64,000 nucleotides of DNA, taken from positions 124,001-188,000 of the forward strand of contig NZ_JIBU02000004.1 in the NCBI RefSeq assembly GCF_000633595.2, read 5' to 3'. Made by a program: the position numbers and the translations under genes. The DNA comes from Clostridium drakei. GTDB lineage: Bacteria > Bacillota > Clostridia > Clostridiales > Clostridiaceae. The notes beneath the pieces are model-generated. The model was not told the origin of the DNA, made no database searches, and saw nothing but the letters and a program-made list of their open reading frames with translations. Positions 19,126 to 28,900 of the stretch are shown piece after piece; within the stretch, counting starts at the first letter, position 1, and each line of letters starts with the position of its first letter.

Positions 19126-19824
19126 TTATTTTTTCTGTCCATAATATGCGTTTTTCCCATGTTTTCTTTTAAAATGCTTGTCCAATAAAACTTGATCCAT
19201 TCTGATATTATGAGGATTCAATTGTAATGAATGATATGTCATTTTTGCTACTTCTTCCAAAACTAATGCATTATGTACTGCATTTTCTGGATCTGTTCCC
19301 CAAGTAAAAGGACCATGGTCATTTACTAATACTGCTGGTATATTATTAGGATCAATATCATTATCTTTAAAAGTCCTAACAATTACGTCTCCTGTCTGCT
19401 TTTCATATTCTGTATTTATCTCACTTGCAGTCATTTGTGGTGTTACAGGAATGTCACCATAAAAATAATCTGCATGAGTAGTCCCAGCTGCTTTAATAGA
19501 AATTCCTGCTTGAGCAAAAGAAGTAGCCCAAGGTGAATGTGTATGAACAACACCTTTAATATCAGTAAATTTCTTATATAAAACTATATGAGTTGGCGTA
19601 TCGCTAGAAGGATTTAAATTACCTTCTACAACATTGCCATTTAAGTCTACAACAACCATGTCGTCAGCCTTCATATTTGTATATTCAACTCCACTTGGCT
19701 TAATTACTATTAACCCCTTCTCACGATCAATTCCACTTACATTGCCCCAGGTTAATGTAACCATTCCATACTTTGGAAGCATCAGATTAGCTTCTAGTAC
19801 TCTTTTCTTCAAATCCTCTAGCAT
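19126..19824 (-). CDS. araD: L-ribulose-5-phosphate 4-epimerase
   Basis: A 232-residue class II aldolase-fold enzyme that converts L-ribulose 5-phosphate to D-xylulose 5-phosphate. Zn-binding histidines are in [14 protein letters not shown] and in [23 protein letters not shown] is typical of AraD. AAGGAGG precedes ATG 19824. First gene of the araD-araA unit; its promoter (19940-19968) carries an AraR-type palindrome in the spacer. Confidence 0.95.
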   Translation of the reverse strand: MLEDLKKRVLEANLMLPKYGMVTLTWGNVSGIDREKGLIVIKPSGVEYTNMKADDMVVVDLNGNVVEGNLNPSSDTPTHIVLYKKFTDIKGVVHTHSPWATSFAQAGISIKAAGTTHADYFYGDIPVTPQMTASEINTEYEKQTGDVIVRTFKDNDIDPNNIPAVLVNDHGPFTWGTDPENAVHNALVLEEVAKMTYHSLQLNPHNIRMDQVLLDKHFKRKHGKNAYYGQKK

Positions 19825-19939
19825 AAATTAATCCTCCTTAGCTGTAACTTTATTAATTTGCTCTAGATACTTAATAACATTTAAATTTCTTTCTTGAATT
19901 ATAATTTTAAATCTACATCTTAAAAACGATTTTACATAT

Positions 19940-19998
19940 ATAATACTATTTATACGTATAACAGTCAACGAAATTTAAAATTTATACGTATAAATTTT
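19940..19998 (-). promoter_or_regulatory. araD-araA promoter with two AraR-type palindromes
   Basis: On the minus strand, TTGACT (19963-19968), a 17-bp spacer and TATTAT (19940-19945) form a near-ideal sigma-A promoter. The spacer contains TATACGTATA. Just upstream, 19977-19998 is a perfect 22-bp palindrome, AAAATTTATAC/GTATAAATTTT. Two sites about 34 bp apart would allow cooperative repression by AraR. Confidence 0.75.
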
Positions 19999-20156
19999 TT
20001 CAAATCTATTTTTCACATTTATTTATGCAAAAACATTATATTCACATTCATCTTTAGTACCATATAGAAAGCTTAATTATGAAGGTTTTCTGATGTTTCT
20101 TATACCTTTATGTCCAAATTTATTTTCATAGAATGAAAGTTTTCCATGCGTTCACT

Positions 20157-20227
20157 AACATGTACGTACCTGTTTATTATTTAATAGCTTTAATAAGCGA
20201 CTTCATTTTAAAAGGTACGTATATATT
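20157..20227. promoter_or_regulatory. Two further AraR-type sites between araD and the transporter gene
   Basis: AACATGTACGTACCTGTT (20157-20174) and AAAGGTACGTATATATT (20211-20227) share the GTACGTA core of the araB operators. They lie after the transporter stop (20246) and about 330 bp before araD, so may serve as remote operators. The 19825-20245 gap holds no gene. Confidence 0.55.
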
Positions 20228-20245
20228 CTAAGAAACTTAAATAAT

Positions 20246-21601
20246 TTACGAAACTTTTCCAATAGAACGATTGTATAAATACATTTCAATTTCTTCTAAT
20301 GATTTTCCCTTTGTTTCATAAAGAACATATTTTGCAAATAAGAACCCTATAATGCAAATTGCAGCAAAACCAAAGAATATTACAGATAAACCTACTGTTT
20401 GAAGCAATATTGGGAAGAATAAAGCAACTAAAATATTACCAAACCAATTTACTGTTGATGCAATACCAGTAGCAATTCCTCTAACATGACTTGGGAACAA
20501 TTCACCAACTACAATCCATGTAACGGCAGCCCAAGAATATGCATAGAAAACAACATACAAGCATATAAAGAAAAATACAGTCCACATTGCCCATGTATGA
20601 TTAGCTTCAGCTGAAGGGTAAATTAATCCAACCAATAATAGACATACTCCCATTCCAATAGATCCTGACATAAATAGACTGCGGCGTTTAAATTTATCTA
20701 CAATTAATAAAGTTATAATAGTTGCTAATACAAAAACAACACCAATACCAACTGTACTAATAACTCCACCAATTGCTGAACCAAAAACCTTCTCTAGAAT
20801 TTGTGATGAGTAATAAAAAATTGTATTTGCACCTTGGATTTGCTGTAATAGTGTTAAACCACAACCTGCAACTACAGCAGGTAGAGCTGTTTTACCAAAC
20901 AAATCTTTAAATGAACCTGAATCAGAATGTTTTGAATTAATAATCTCCTGATATTCAATTTGAGCTTCTTCAGAAGAACGTAACGTTTGCAACACTTGTA
21001 GTGCAGATTCCTTTTCTCCAATTCGAACTAAGAATCTTGGTGATTCTGGTAACACAAATGTTCCAAACAGTAAAACCATAGCTGGTATCATAGCACCACC
21101 AAGCATCCAACGCCATCCTTCAAATGCATTTGCAAATCCATAATTTACACCATATGCAATAAGCATTCCAACTGTTATCATTAATTGATTTAATCCCGAT
21201 AGCTTTCCACGTGTTTCAGCAGGACTAATTTCTCCCATATACATTGGAACTAATGCCGAAGCACCACCTACAGCTACCCCTAAAATAATACGAGCACCAA
21301 TTAGAAAGCTTGTACTGCTAGAAATACCAGATCCGATAGCACCGATTGCAAATACAATAGCACTCCACATAATCATCTTACGACGACCAAAACGGTCTGC
21401 TAATGAAGCCATTAGTGAAGCACCAATCATAGCTCCTACAAACAATCCAGAAGTAATTAACCCTTCTAACCATGGATTAATATGCCATGTTGTCTTAATT
21501 CCAGGTAAAGCACCGTTAATTATTCCGATATCATACCCAAACATGAATCCTCCAAAAGCTCCAAAAAAGTAAATTAATGTTGGAGATATTTTTTTCTTCA
21601 T
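20246..21601 (-). CDS. araE: MFS sugar:proton symporter (AraE/XylE type)
   Basis: A 451-residue protein with twelve predicted membrane helices of the sugar-porter family. Signatures seen: FMFGYDIGIINGALPG in helix 1, DRFGRRKM in loop 2-3, PESPRFLV after helix 6, QQIQGANTIFYYSSQ in helix 7 and FPSHVRGIATGIAS. It follows the ribulokinase gene by 108 bp on the same strand, and both sit between AraR sites, so L-arabinose uptake is the likely role. The symbol is by analogy; xylose or other pentoses are possible. Confidence 0.87.
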   Translation of the reverse strand: MKKKISPTLIYFFGAFGGFMFGYDIGIINGALPGIKTTWHINPWLEGLITSGLFVGAMIGASLMASLADRFGRRKMIMWSAIVFAIGAIGSGISSSTSFLIGARIILGVAVGGASALVPMYMGEISPAETRGKLSGLNQLMITVGMLIAYGVNYGFANAFEGWRWMLGGAMIPAMVLLFGTFVLPESPRFLVRIGEKESALQVLQTLRSSEEAQIEYQEIINSKHSDSGSFKDLFGKTALPAVVAGCGLTLLQQIQGANTIFYYSSQILEKVFGSAIGGVISTVGIGVVFVLATIITLLIVDKFKRRSLFMSGSIGMGVCLLLVGLIYPSAEANHTWAMWTVFFFICLYVVFYAYSWAAVTWIVVGELFPSHVRGIATGIASTVNWFGNILVALFFPILLQTVGLSVIFFGFAAICIIGFLFAKYVLYETKGKSLEEIEMYLYNRSIGKVS

Positions 21602-21709
21602 TGTAATTTTCCTCCTTACTCATTGGTTAAATAATATTTATTGTTTTCTTTAGTGGAGTTAGTTTCTAATATTACCTTAATTATATTTAACTATACATAT
21701 GGTATTTAT

Positions 21710-23314
21710 TTAAATTAAATAATCCACTGCTGCTTGTTCAATAGGAATTCCCTTTTTATAGCGATCCATGAATTTCTCAAAGCCTTCAACATCTTTTGAC
21801 TCAGGCTTTACTTCATCGGCTACATAGCCAGCAAAAACCTTTTTTGATAGAAATTCTGACAATGTTAAATCATTTTCTTTATTTTTCAAATAGCTTGCTA
21901 AGAGTGCAATTCCCCATGCACCACCTTCACCTGCAGTTTTCATAACTGATACTGGTGTATTTACTGCTGCAGCAACTGCTTCTTGTCCCACAATAGGCGT
22001 CTTGAATAATCCACCGTGACCAAGTAACTTATCAAGTTTCACTCCTTCATCCTTAAGAAGAATGTCCATACCAATTTTAAGTGCTCCTAAAGAAGTAAAG
22101 AGATGTGCTTTCATAAAGTTTGGCAAATTAAAATTACTTTTTGGTTTTCTTACAACTAGAGGTCTACCTTCTGAAACACCTGTAATGTTTTCACCTGCTA
22201 AATAGTTATATGTAAGAATTCCTCCACAATCAGGATCACCTAAAAATGCTTGACTATAGAGTCCCATGTAAAGAAGATCCTTTGGAATCTTAACATTTAT
22301 AGCTTTAGTAAATTCATCAAAGATATTTACCCATGCATCTATATCAGAATAGCCATTGTTTGCATGAGCCATTCCTACTAAATCACCTATAGGTGTTGTT
22401 ACCATATCGATCTCTGTATGAACCTCATTAAGTGGCTTCTCAAGAACAACCATAGCAAAAATTGATGTACCCGCAGATATGTTTCCTGTACGTGGTGCAA
22501 CTGAATTTGTTGCAACCATTCCTGTTCCTGCATCTCCTTCAGGTGGGCATAACGGGATTCCACTTTGAAGGTTTCCACTAACATCAAGCTTTTTAGCTCC
22601 CTCTGGAGTTAAAACACCTGCACTTTCTCCGGCTACTAAAATCTTTGGTAAAAGTTTTTCTACATTTAATGAATATTTTTTAACTTCAGGCAACTTATTG
22701 AAGGTTTCTAACATATTATTATCATAATTATGAGTATTCATATCAATTGGAAACATTCCTGATGCATCACAAATACCCAAAACTTTTTCACCTGTTAATT
22801 GCCAATGAATATATCCAGCTAAAGTAGTTAGAAAATCTATCTTTTCAATATGAGGTTCATTATGAAGAATAGCTTGATATAAATGAGCTATGCTCCATCT
22901 CTCTGGAATATTAAATTTAAACAACTCTGTTAACTTTTTCGCTGCTTCTTCTGTCATTGTATTACGCCAAGTCCTAAATGGCACAAGTAGATTTCCTTGC
23001 TCATCAAATGCCATATATCCATGCATCATTGCTGAAAAACCAATAGACCCAATTTTGGAAAGTGTAACTCCATATTTTTCTTTTACCTCAGCAAAAAGTT
23101 TTTGATAACTATATTGTAATCCCTTCCAGATTTCTTCCAATGAATATGTCCAAACCCCATTTTCTAAGCTTGTCTCCCATTCAAAGCTGCCACTAGCTAA
23201 CGGTTGAAAATCGTTTCCAATAAGAACAGCTTTAATGCGAGTAGAACCAAACTCTATTCCTAGTGATGTCTTACCATTTTGAATTTCTTCTACTATTTTT
23301 TCTTTTATAGTCAC
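21710..23314 (-). CDS. araB: Ribulokinase (FGGY family)
   Basis: A 534-residue sugar kinase phosphorylating L-ribulose with ATP. The N-terminal ATPase-fold segment [16 protein letters not shown] and the C-terminal region [20 protein letters not shown] are typical. It resembles the clostridial ribulokinase group (AraK-like) rather than enteric AraB. The start is GTG at 23314, with AAGAGGAGG eight bases upstream. Divergent from araR; the promoter with an operator in the spacer lies at 23362-23390. Confidence 0.92.
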   Translation of the reverse strand: MTIKEKIVEEIQNGKTSLGIEFGSTRIKAVLIGNDFQPLASGSFEWETSLENGVWTYSLEEIWKGLQYSYQKLFAEVKEKYGVTLSKIGSIGFSAMMHGYMAFDEQGNLLVPFRTWRNTMTEEAAKKLTELFKFNIPERWSIAHLYQAILHNEPHIEKIDFLTTLAGYIHWQLTGEKVLGICDASGMFPIDMNTHNYDNNMLETFNKLPEVKKYSLNVEKLLPKILVAGESAGVLTPEGAKKLDVSGNLQSGIPLCPPEGDAGTGMVATNSVAPRTGNISAGTSIFAMVVLEKPLNEVHTEIDMVTTPIGDLVGMAHANNGYSDIDAWVNIFDEFTKAINVKIPKDLLYMGLYSQAFLGDPDCGGILTYNYLAGENITGVSEGRPLVVRKPKSNFNLPNFMKAHLFTSLGALKIGMDILLKDEGVKLDKLLGHGGLFKTPIVGQEAVAAAVNTPVSVMKTAGEGGAWGIALLASYLKNKENDLTLSEFLSKKVFAGYVADEVKPESKDVEGFEKFMDRYKKGIPIEQAAVDYLI

Positions 23315-23339
23315 TAGAATGACCTCCTCTTAAAATATT

Positions 23340-23353
23340 AGTAAACGGTTTCT
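23340..23353 (-). promoter_or_regulatory. Possible CcpA (cre) site before araB
   Basis: AGTAAACGGTTTCT resembles the cre consensus TGWAANCGNTWNCA with changes at its outer positions. It lies just downstream of the predicted araB transcription start, where CcpA would block the polymerase. Only one site; moderate match. Confidence 0.4.
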
Positions 23354-23361
23354 TTTAAATA

Positions 23362-23390
23362 AATATACCACTCATGTACGTACATGTCAA
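23362..23390 (-). promoter_or_regulatory. araB promoter with AraR operator in the spacer
   Basis: On the minus strand TTGACA (23385-23390), exactly 17 bp and TATATT (23362-23367) form a strong sigma-A promoter. The palindrome CATGTACGTACATG (23373-23386) overlaps the -35 box and spacer, so AraR binding would exclude polymerase. The same arrangement occurs at araD. Confidence 0.82.
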
Positions 23391-23403
23391 GAAAAATTTT
23401 AAC

Positions 23404-23578
23404 AAAGGTACGTACCTATTTTCTTTTATTTGATTATTTTTATAAGAATTTATATTTATATATAATCCTATTTACCATAATTTTTATTGACAAACCCTGA
23501 CTGAACAATAGCTCTCCCATTTATGTTTCAAATTAATCGTTAAATATTAATGCTTTTCATATTCATACGTACTAATTA
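23404..23578. promoter_or_regulatory. Additional AraR-type sites in the araB-araR intergenic region
   Basis: AAAGGTACGTACCTATT (23404-23420) is a palindrome (AGGTACGTACCT) 31 bp from the araB operator centre. TTCATACGTACTAATTA (23562-23578) is a weaker match about 85-100 bp before the araR ATG and may mediate autoregulation. The araR side also has TATACT at about -10 spacing behind a weak -35. Confidence 0.55.
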
Positions 23579-23661
23579 CAATTGCCACTGTTTCTAAACA
23601 TATAAACTTATGATATACTATTATATAAAAAAACATTTATTTTTACAGGAGAATAACACTA

Positions 23662-24750
23662 ATGAAATACAAATATGAAGAAGTAGAAAAAAATATTATT
23701 GACTGGATCGTCACAGGTAAATATAAAACACATGAAAAAATACCTACTGAATCAGAACTTATGCAAATGTTCAATGTCAGTAGACATACCATAAGAAAAG
23801 CTATAGGCGATCTTGTATCAACACAATATTTATATAGAAAACAAGGAAGTGGCATATACATTTCCGATTGGACAGAAAACAGCGAAAATCTTAAAAATAC
23901 TAAAAATGTGGCTGTATTAACCACTCACATATCTAATTACATTTTCCCTAATATAATTAATGGTATGGAAGATGTTCTTTATTCCCAAACTTATTCTCTT
24001 TTGCTGTCTTCCACTAATAACAATGTTATGTTTGAAGACATAAACTTAAAAAATTTATTAGCACATAAAATAGATGGCCTTATTTTAGAACCAACTAAAA
24101 GTGCATATCAAAGTCCAAATATTGCATACTTAAATAATATAATATCAAAAAATATACCCGTTGTAACAATAAACGCTTCTTATCCTGAAATTAATGTACC
24201 TAGTCTTCGAACAGATGATTTTAAAGGAGGTAAACTGGCAACAAATTACCTCATATCTTTAGGACATAGAACATTAATGGGTATTTTTAAAGTCGATGAT
24301 TTGCAAGGTATAAATAGAATGAATGGATTTATTTCAGAATGTCAAGAAAATAATATTCCACCATACTCTGGACAGATTTTAACTTATCTATCTGAAGAAA
24401 TAAATTCATCATTACCTTCTAAAATTGAGTATACATTAAAATCTGAAAAGAAACCTACCGGAATTTTTTGTTATAATGATGAAATAGCTTATATAGTCTT
24501 AACTATTGCTAATAAACTAAACATCAAAATTCCTGAAGAGCTATCAATAATAGGCTTTGATGATTCACAGCTTTCAGTAATTGTACACCCAACTTTAACT
24601 TCTATAACTCATCCTAAAGAACAAATGGGTAGAGATGCTGCTAATCTGATTATTAAACTAATAAATAACAATAATCATTTTGAGGCTAATGACTCTATTC
24701 TTTATGATCCCCAACTTATCATTAGAGAGTCAACTTCTCCAATGAAATAA
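23662..24750 (+). CDS. araR: Arabinose repressor AraR (GntR-type DNA binding, LacI-type effector domain)
   Basis: A 362-residue chimera typical of AraR. Residues 1-70 form a GntR winged helix (KIPTESELMQMFNVSRHTIR, then KQGSGIYI). Residues about 80-360 are a LacI/periplasmic-binding-like domain (FCYNDEIAY, SIIGFDDSQLS, TSITHPKEQMG). It would bind the ACGT-centred palindromes around this locus and release them with arabinose. Divergent from araB with AraR-like sites between. ACAGGAG precedes the ATG. Confidence 0.92.
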   Translation: MKYKYEEVEKNIIDWIVTGKYKTHEKIPTESELMQMFNVSRHTIRKAIGDLVSTQYLYRKQGSGIYISDWTENSENLKNTKNVAVLTTHISNYIFPNIINGMEDVLYSQTYSLLLSSTNNNVMFEDINLKNLLAHKIDGLILEPTKSAYQSPNIAYLNNIISKNIPVVTINASYPEINVPSLRTDDFKGGKLATNYLISLGHRTLMGIFKVDDLQGINRMNGFISECQENNIPPYSGQILTYLSEEINSSLPSKIEYTLKSEKKPTGIFCYNDEIAYIVLTIANKLNIKIPEELSIIGFDDSQLSVIVHPTLTSITHPKEQMGRDAANLIIKLINNNNHFEANDSILYDPQLIIRESTSPMK

Positions 24751-24766
24751 TTTTTGTAATAAGTGC

Positions 24767-25004
24767 TGTCACACTAAGAATTTACATACAATATGTTATG
24801 AAGTTTATCCGATCGCTACCATTGCTAATACCCCCACTTCTTCAAGTTGGGGATAAGCACTGCTACGCGCCTGGATAAGTTCTTCTAAGACTCAGATGGG
24901 TAAAATGCCTAAATGGTATTTTACGAGCTTTTGCTCAGGTAAGAGGTATTCCTCACAAGCAAACTCCACCTGAGTCTAAGAATCACTTGATTCTTAGTGC
25001 GACA
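24767..25004. repeat. Structured repeat element with terminal inverted repeats (IS200/IS605-end-like remnant)
   Basis: The ends are inverted copies: TGTCACACTAAGAAT (24767-24781) and ATTCTTAGTGCGACA (24990-25004), 14 of 15 matched. Inside are a hairpin (CCCCCACTT/AAGTTGGGG), an outer stem pairing 24883-24900 with 24964-24982, and smaller hairpins (TAAAATGCC/GGTATTTTA, GAGC/GCTC, GAGG/CCTC). A degraded partial copy is at 61783-61871. There is no coding capacity. The compact multi-hairpin form resembles the ends (omega-RNA region) of IS200/IS605-type elements, but this is from memory of the family and not proven. Confidence 0.55.
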
Positions 25005-25014
25005 ACCACTTTTT

Positions 25015-25764
25015 TTAAAATAATTTTCTAACTTCCTCTAATATTTTAAAATTTGTCAGATCATAGTGAAGAGGTGTCAATGTAACATATCCTTGTTTTA
25101 TAAAATGTACATCTGTATCTATATCTTGAACATTATTTAATTCCCCTCTTAATTGAAAACTCTTGCCATCATTTGTAGTATGTTCTTCAAAATAACTATT
25201 GTAAGTTCTTCCACCTATTTTACATATTTTTATTCCTTTGATTTTTTCTTTATTTAATATAGGAACATTCAAGTTCCATACAACATCATCCATAAGATAT
25301 CTATTTTTAATTTTTTCTATTAAATCTGATGTATATTCTGCTGCAACTTCATAGTTATCCTCTCCGTCTTCAATTTCTGAAGAAACAGCTATAGATGGTA
25401 TTTTGTAAATAGCAGCCTCAATAGCAGCAGAAACTGTCCCTGAATAAAGTACATCTATTCCTGCATTTACACCATTATTTATTCCAGACAAAACCATGTC
25501 TACTTTTCCATTTGTAATTTTATTTACTGCAATTTTTACACAATCTGCTGGTGTACCACTGACACTATATACTTTTGATTTTATACCATTCAATTTAACT
25601 TCCTTAACAATTAATGGTTCTCTCATAGTTATAGAATGACTACAAGCACTTCTTTCAACACTGGGTGCAACAATAATTATTTCATGATTTTTCTCTAGCT
25701 TCTTGGCTAAAGTATATATTCCCTTTGCATTAACACCATCATCATTAGTCAACAATAACTTCAT
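25015..25764 (-). CDS. surE: 5'/3'-nucleotidase SurE
   Basis: A 249-residue metal-dependent phosphatase acting on nucleoside monophosphates. MKLLLTNDDGVNAKGI carries the metal-binding Asp8-Asp9; SVERSACSHSIT and SGINNGVNAG are the other family motifs (Ser39 region and Asn96 region). TGGAGG precedes the ATG. Monocistronic in appearance. Its downstream side abuts the repeat element at 24767-25004, whose terminal hairpin may serve as its terminator. Confidence 0.94.
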   Translation of the reverse strand: MKLLLTNDDGVNAKGIYTLAKKLEKNHEIIIVAPSVERSACSHSITMREPLIVKEVKLNGIKSKVYSVSGTPADCVKIAVNKITNGKVDMVLSGINNGVNAGIDVLYSGTVSAAIEAAIYKIPSIAVSSEIEDGEDNYEVAAEYTSDLIEKIKNRYLMDDVVWNLNVPILNKEKIKGIKICKIGGRTYNSYFEEHTTNDGKSFQLRGELNNVQDIDTDVHFIKQGYVTLTPLHYDLTNFKILEEVRKLF

Positions 25765-25931
25765 AAATTAGCCTCCATAATTATATAAATTCATTACCAA
25801 AATTTATTGTATCATAATATAAATTTTATTCACACAAATTTGTGATCTACATATAATGAATATATAGATTAATTTATTATTCAAGATACCCCCATATATC
25901 GATAAATTTCCCTATCACCTCCAATCTAAAA

Positions 25932-25988
25932 AACAAGCTCTAAGTTATACTATATAACCTTTCATGCAATCCAATCTTAGAGCTTGTT
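25932..25988 (-). terminator. Terminator of addB
   Basis: Perfect 13-bp arms AACAAGCTCTAAG and CTTAGAGCTTGTT around a 31-nt loop, directly after the addB stop. On the minus strand it is followed by TTTTTTAGATT. Confidence 0.75.
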
Positions 25989-25995
25989 ATTAAGG

Positions 25996-28900
25996 TTATT
26001 TTTTATACTTATTTTCTATTTCATTCCAAACTTCTTCATCACTTTTATCATTTATTATCCTATACTTGTTTTCTTCTAAAGATGTATCAAATTGACATAT
26101 AGATGGATAAATACAGTATTCACAAGCATTTCCACTCTTATGTTTACTAGGATTCACACCTATATTACCTTCCAGTATTTGCTCACACAAAGAAGCTATA
26201 GTATCCCTTACATATCTTCTTAAAAGATTAAATTGATCTATTGTAGCAACTGAAGAATAAGCTTTAGACAAAGTACCATCCTTCTTTATAGAAGCCGGTA
26301 TAATATCAGAATTTTTTTCTATTTCATTATCCATTCCTCTTATAATATCAGGGTCATCTAATAATAATCCATTCATTTTTAAGGCTTTCATTATTCTTTC
26401 TTCTATTTCTGAATCAGTAATATCTCCTTTTGTCTTTACTATTGGATCATCTAATTTAAAATAAAGAATTCCTCCTGGAATAGCCTCTTTATTCATTTCT
26501 TTTTCAAGTTCCGTGAGCATAGCATCTAAATATATTAAAAGCTGCATTTGTAAACCATAATATACATCTGAAAGCTTAAATTCCTTTGTTCCAGATTTAT
26601 AATCTACTATTCTTAAATAAGTATGCTCCTCACTATTCATACTATCTACTCTGTCAACTCTTCCTATAAGACTTATAGTTTCACCAGAATGAAGCTGTAG
26701 AGAAATAGGGGGGAAATCTCCTAAATTACCAAATGATAGTTCATATCCAGAAGGTTCAAAGCCTCCCCTTTTCATATGCTCAGTTATAAGCCAAACTGAT
26801 CTATTGAGAATTCTTTTTGCATTATTAGTTATATGCTTATATCTTTTAGAACTATTAAATACAGAACTAGGCATACTTTCTAAAATTCCATCCACTATTT
26901 CAGAAACTTCTCTCTCACACCATTCACTATCAATTTCCTTCCAACTTAAGTTTTCTTCCTTAAGTTTGCTTGAAAATACTTGGAGTACATTATGCATAAA
27001 GCTTCCCAAATCAGGTGAATTTAATTTATATACTTTTCTTTCCTTTGCATTAAGTCCATATTGTATAAAATAAGAAAATGGACAATTTACAAACCTTTCA
27101 AGTCTAGATACACTTATATTCAAATGCCTTCCATAAAGTTTTCTTACTCTATTTGTATCCATAATTTCTGCTTCGTTACTATATGAAAAACCATTAAATA
27201 CATTTTCAAGTTTTCTGCTCCATTTATCATTTTTATTATACCATCTATACACATCTAGCCACATAGGCGTTATATATCCATTATAATCCTTCTTAATATT
27301 TGATATAAGCTTATTAAAGGTTGCTCTAGGTCCTGTTACATGCTTTAATCTTTCCTCATCATTTTGTATTTCTATTAAATTGCCTTGTTCCTCCACATTG
27401 CTAAATATCTTTTTAACTCTACCTATTACTATAGAAGGTCTTTTTGTTTTTCCACCTTCATCTGCTATAGAATAACTCAGTCTTAAATATTTACTTACAG
27501 TGGTTAAGGTAGTATACACCAAAAATTGTTCTTCAAAGGCTCTACTTCTAGTATCCTTTGCAATTTCTATTCCTCTTTCCTTTAAAATTTCTCTATCACT
27601 ATCTGTTAATACACCTTCTTGAGCTAGCGCAGCTGGAAAAACCCCGTCATTAACTCCAACAATATATAATACAGATACATCATGACTTTTAAGTCTCGTA
27701 ACACTACCGATGAGAACTTGATCTAAAGCTGGTGGAATTACTCCTATTTCATACTCATCAAAACCTTTAGATAAAACCTGTGAAAAAGTCCCAACTGATA
27801 GAGTTTCTTCTCCCATTACTTCTACTATTTGATCTAAAACCTCCATTACTATATTCCATATCTGACTATATTCATTAGCTTTATCTAATTCTCCATTTTC
27901 CTTAAAATATTCTATCCATGCAGCTACCTTTTTATCTAATTTTATACTACATAAAAAATTATAAATTCCTTCACATATAGCTCTTCCTTTTTTTCTTCCT
28001 TTTATATCTTGAGATAGTTTAATAATAGGCTCTCTTATTTCATCTCTAATTAAATTTATCTTATTCAGAGTTTCCTTTTCATAATCTGATGTTTCTTTTT
28101 TTTCAAAACTATAGCTTAAACCAAAATCCCAAGGTTCTTCTTTAACCCAAGCATTTCCTTTTATACCACTGCTAAGTACATAATTTTCTACTAAGTCTAT
28201 ATCCTCCTTATTTAACTCCAAAAGTCCTGTTTTTAAATATCTAAATACAGCTTCATAGCTCCAATTTTGTGATAATATCTCTACTACAGACATTATTAGC
28301 ATTATAATAGGATTGTCATTTATTTTTCTTTTTTTATCTATGAAACAAGGTATATCATATTCTTTAAAAATTGCACTAAACAAACTTTCATATCCACCAA
28401 GATCTCCGCTTATTACTGCAATATCTTTAAACCTAAATCCGTTATCTCTACACATTCTAACTATATCCCTAGCGGTGTCTTCTACTTCTGTATATTTATT
28501 TAATGCCTTAAAAATACTTATATCTTCACATTTTTCTTTATAAATCTTATATGGATAAGAAAATAAGTATTTTTCTAAATGTTGAAGTTCTTTAGTGTCT
28601 TTGAATCTATAACAAGGACTACATTTTAATGCAATTGGTTTATCATACTTTATATTTTTTTCTAAAACAATTTTTAAAATTTTTTCTTCTGTACTTTTAG
28701 TTGGTAAAAATACATCTGTTCTGTTATCCACTAAGCTGCAGTCTAAATAATCTGTACATAAAGTTATATTAATTCTTTTGGTCTTATCCATAAGCCTATC
28801 TAAAACTTTATATTCTTGAGGAGTAAAGCTTGAAAATTCATCTATCCATATTTCTGCTTCATCAAACATATGTGATTTTGACATTTTTTCTGCCAAAATA

